Of a DNA stretch of 64,000 nt, positions 62,785 through 64,000 are shown piece after piece (positions within the stretch are counted from its first letter, which is position 1; each line of letters starts with the position of its first letter). The translations under genes were made by a program, and so were the position numbers. The notes under the pieces are model-generated. The model was not told where the DNA came from. It saw only the letters and a list, made by a program, of their open reading frames with translations, and searched no databases. The stretch is from Halobacteriovorax marinus (GTDB lineage Bacteria; Bdellovibrionota; Bacteriovoracia; Bacteriovoracales; Bacteriovoracaceae): NCBI GenBank assembly GCA_002163155.1, contig MAAO01000004.1, forward strand, positions 186,001 to 250,000. The letters run 5' to 3'.

Positions 62785-62931
62785 AATCTTCTCCTTATAA
62801 TACTGAATGACCTATCGGAAGAATCAACAATTAAGTTTAATTCGTTAATTTTAATTTTTGAGAAGTAATATCCCGATACTAATAAGTATAAAACCCTGAT
62901 TTAATTAGAAAAAAATACGTAGGAGCCACTT

Positions 62932-63762
62932 TTGACAAATTTCTTAGACCCTTCAAAATTTCATTTCTTTCTAAGTGAAAAGAACTCTACGAAACCTACT
63001 TTGGTGCTAGTTCATGGACTCCATAGCCAGCATAAGACTTTTCTAAATTGCGTTGAAGAACTACAGAAAGATTTCAATTGTTTGATTTATGATCAACGAG
63101 GTCATGGCAAAACTCCCAGACTTGGGGAAGATTACTCTGCCCACGCCATGGCGAAAGATCTTAAGAATTTATTAGATCATTTAAATCTTACAAAGATATT
63201 TCTCCTTGGACATTCTATGGGTGGTCGAACTGCTATGGCCTTTGTGGACTTATTTCCAGAGATGCTCGAAGCAGTCATCATTGAAGATATGGGTTGCCAT
63301 CAAAGAGCTGAGTTCTCTAAAGAGTTACTAGCAGAAAATATCAAAAAAGCTAAAGACCTGCACCGCGATACAAATATATTCAACTCAAGAGAGGAAGCTC
63401 TTACTTACCTCAAAGGACTTAGCCTTCCAAAAGGCATGGCCGAAGAAAAGATATTTGAAATTGAACCCGGTAAATTTGAAACTTATTTCTACACAGACTC
63501 TACTCAAATGTATGGATACCAAGGGAATTTTTCAGATCTAACATTAGGATTAAAGAATAACTCTCACACTCCTCTTCTCTTTCTAAGGGCCGATCCTAAA
63601 GTAGGAAGCGCTATGAAAGAAACATGTATAGAACATATTAAACTTCATTTGAGTCATGCCAAAGTCATAGAGATTAAAGATTCGTGGCACAATATTCACA
63701 ACTCAAAACCCGAAGAGTTTTATAAGATATTAAAAGATTTTTTCTTAGAACCCAAGAAGTGA
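62932..63762 (+). CDS. Alpha/beta hydrolase
   Basis: The 276-residue protein has LVHGLHSQHKTF (oxyanion region), YDQRGHGKTP, the nucleophile GHSMGGRTAM, a later acid region LFLRADPKVG and the histidine DSWHNIHN. No signal peptide, so cytoplasmic. It resembles YbfF-type esterases. The start is TTG at 62932 with AGGAG six bases upstream. Its 3' end overlaps the convergent modC-like gene by 18 bases. The substrate cannot be told. Confidence 0.88.
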   Translation: MTNFLDPSKFHFFLSEKNSTKPTLVLVHGLHSQHKTFLNCVEELQKDFNCLIYDQRGHGKTPRLGEDYSAHAMAKDLKNLLDHLNLTKIFLLGHSMGGRTAMAFVDLFPEMLEAVIIEDMGCHQRAEFSKELLAENIKKAKDLHRDTNIFNSREEALTYLKGLSLPKGMAEEKIFEIEPGKFETYFYTDSTQMYGYQGNFSDLTLGLKNNSHTPLLFLRADPKVGSAMKETCIEHIKLHLSHAKVIEIKDSWHNIHNSKPEEFYKILKDFFLEPKK

Positions 63763-64000
63763 AACAGATTTAACCAGCGCAAAAACTTCCATACCTACTT
63801 CTAAATTTAATGTAGCCAGGGAGTAGCCTGTAATTTCAGACATAAGAGTTTGTGAGTCTGCTAGTTTACACAGGACAATGACCCTTCCATTTTTCTTAGG
63901 TGAAATATCTACAATAGTCACTCGCATATGATTGAGAATACTCATACGCTCTGGTGTATCTAGAGCGATGGAAACATTTCTAGCGAGAATTCTTAAACGG
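63745..64000 (-). CDS. modC: ModC-like molybdate ABC transporter ATPase, C-terminal fragment
   Basis: Only the last 85 or so residues are in the window; the frame continues past base 64000. The visible part matches the ModC end: LRILARNVSIALDTPERMSILN followed by a TOBE domain (MRVTIVDISPKKNGRVIVLCKLAD in part, SEITGYSLATLNLEVGMEVFALVKSVSLLG). Such a TOBE domain binds oxyanions and adjusts transporter activity. ModA and ModB are outside the window, so molybdate specificity is inferred from the sequence pattern. Confidence 0.8.
   Translation of the reverse strand, partial: RLRILARNVSIALDTPERMSILNHMRVTIVDISPKKNGRVIVLCKLADSQTLMSEITGYSLATLNLEVGMEVFALVKSVSLLGF

Overview
The window comes from an AT-rich, Gram-negative, flagellated bacterium. 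An outer membrane is shown by the Bam, Skp, LpxD and Lol genes. Polar-type flagellar control is shown by flhF and flhG. There are many short, poorly conserved exported proteins and lipoproteins. This fits best with the Bdellovibrionota, in particular the Bacteriovorax/Halobacteriovorax group of predatory bacteria. That placement is an inference from gene content and style; no rRNA gene is present to test it.

Bases 1-8.3 kb hold housekeeping genes. On the minus strand, ybeY, prfB (with a programmed frameshift), a LolC/E-type permease, lolD, bamA, skp and the start of lpxD form an envelope-biogenesis run. mazG and coaE read the other way. From 9.1 to 24 kb one long minus-strand cluster encodes the flagellar switch and export apparatus, its placement regulators and a sigma-28 factor (fliL-M-N-O-P-Q-R, flhB-A-F, flhG, fliA), followed by two unrecognised genes, the last being a two-membrane-segment sensor-like protein. 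FlhF in this cluster has lost the usual GTPase residues.

From 24 to 41 kb are an HU protein, a DsbA-like lipoprotein, a SpoIID-domain protein, a UDG-like protein without the usual cysteines, uvrC flanked by two small zinc-ribbon proteins, a very glycine-rich exported protein, a trypsin-like lipoprotein protease, murJ and a membrane pyrophosphatase. From 41 to 49 kb is a run of exported proteins of mostly unknown role, including a lipoprotein of about 1045 residues with a glycine-rich front half and a helical back half. From 49 to 54 kb are a small gene behind a structured leader, a SerA-like dehydrogenase with purA, an orphan secretin-type periplasmic domain protein, and mtaB.

The most unusual part is 54.4-62.8 kb. 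A tRNA-Lys/tRNA-Glu pair occurs twice as direct repeats of about 233 bp, each copy with its own promoter. The repeats enclose a cassette of four exported proteins (two of them paralogues) and a VTT/TVP38-type membrane protein. Just beyond the second tRNA pair, and ending inside the repeat, is a translationally coupled pair of genes for exported proteins. One has a C-terminal R-S-E type ADP-ribosyltransferase-like domain and seems to start at an ATC codon. The other has the hallmark residues of IucA/IucC (NIS synthetase) proteins. These are candidates for secreted effectors. The window closes with an alpha/beta hydrolase and the 3' end of modC.

No CRISPR array, transposase, integrase or rRNA gene was seen.
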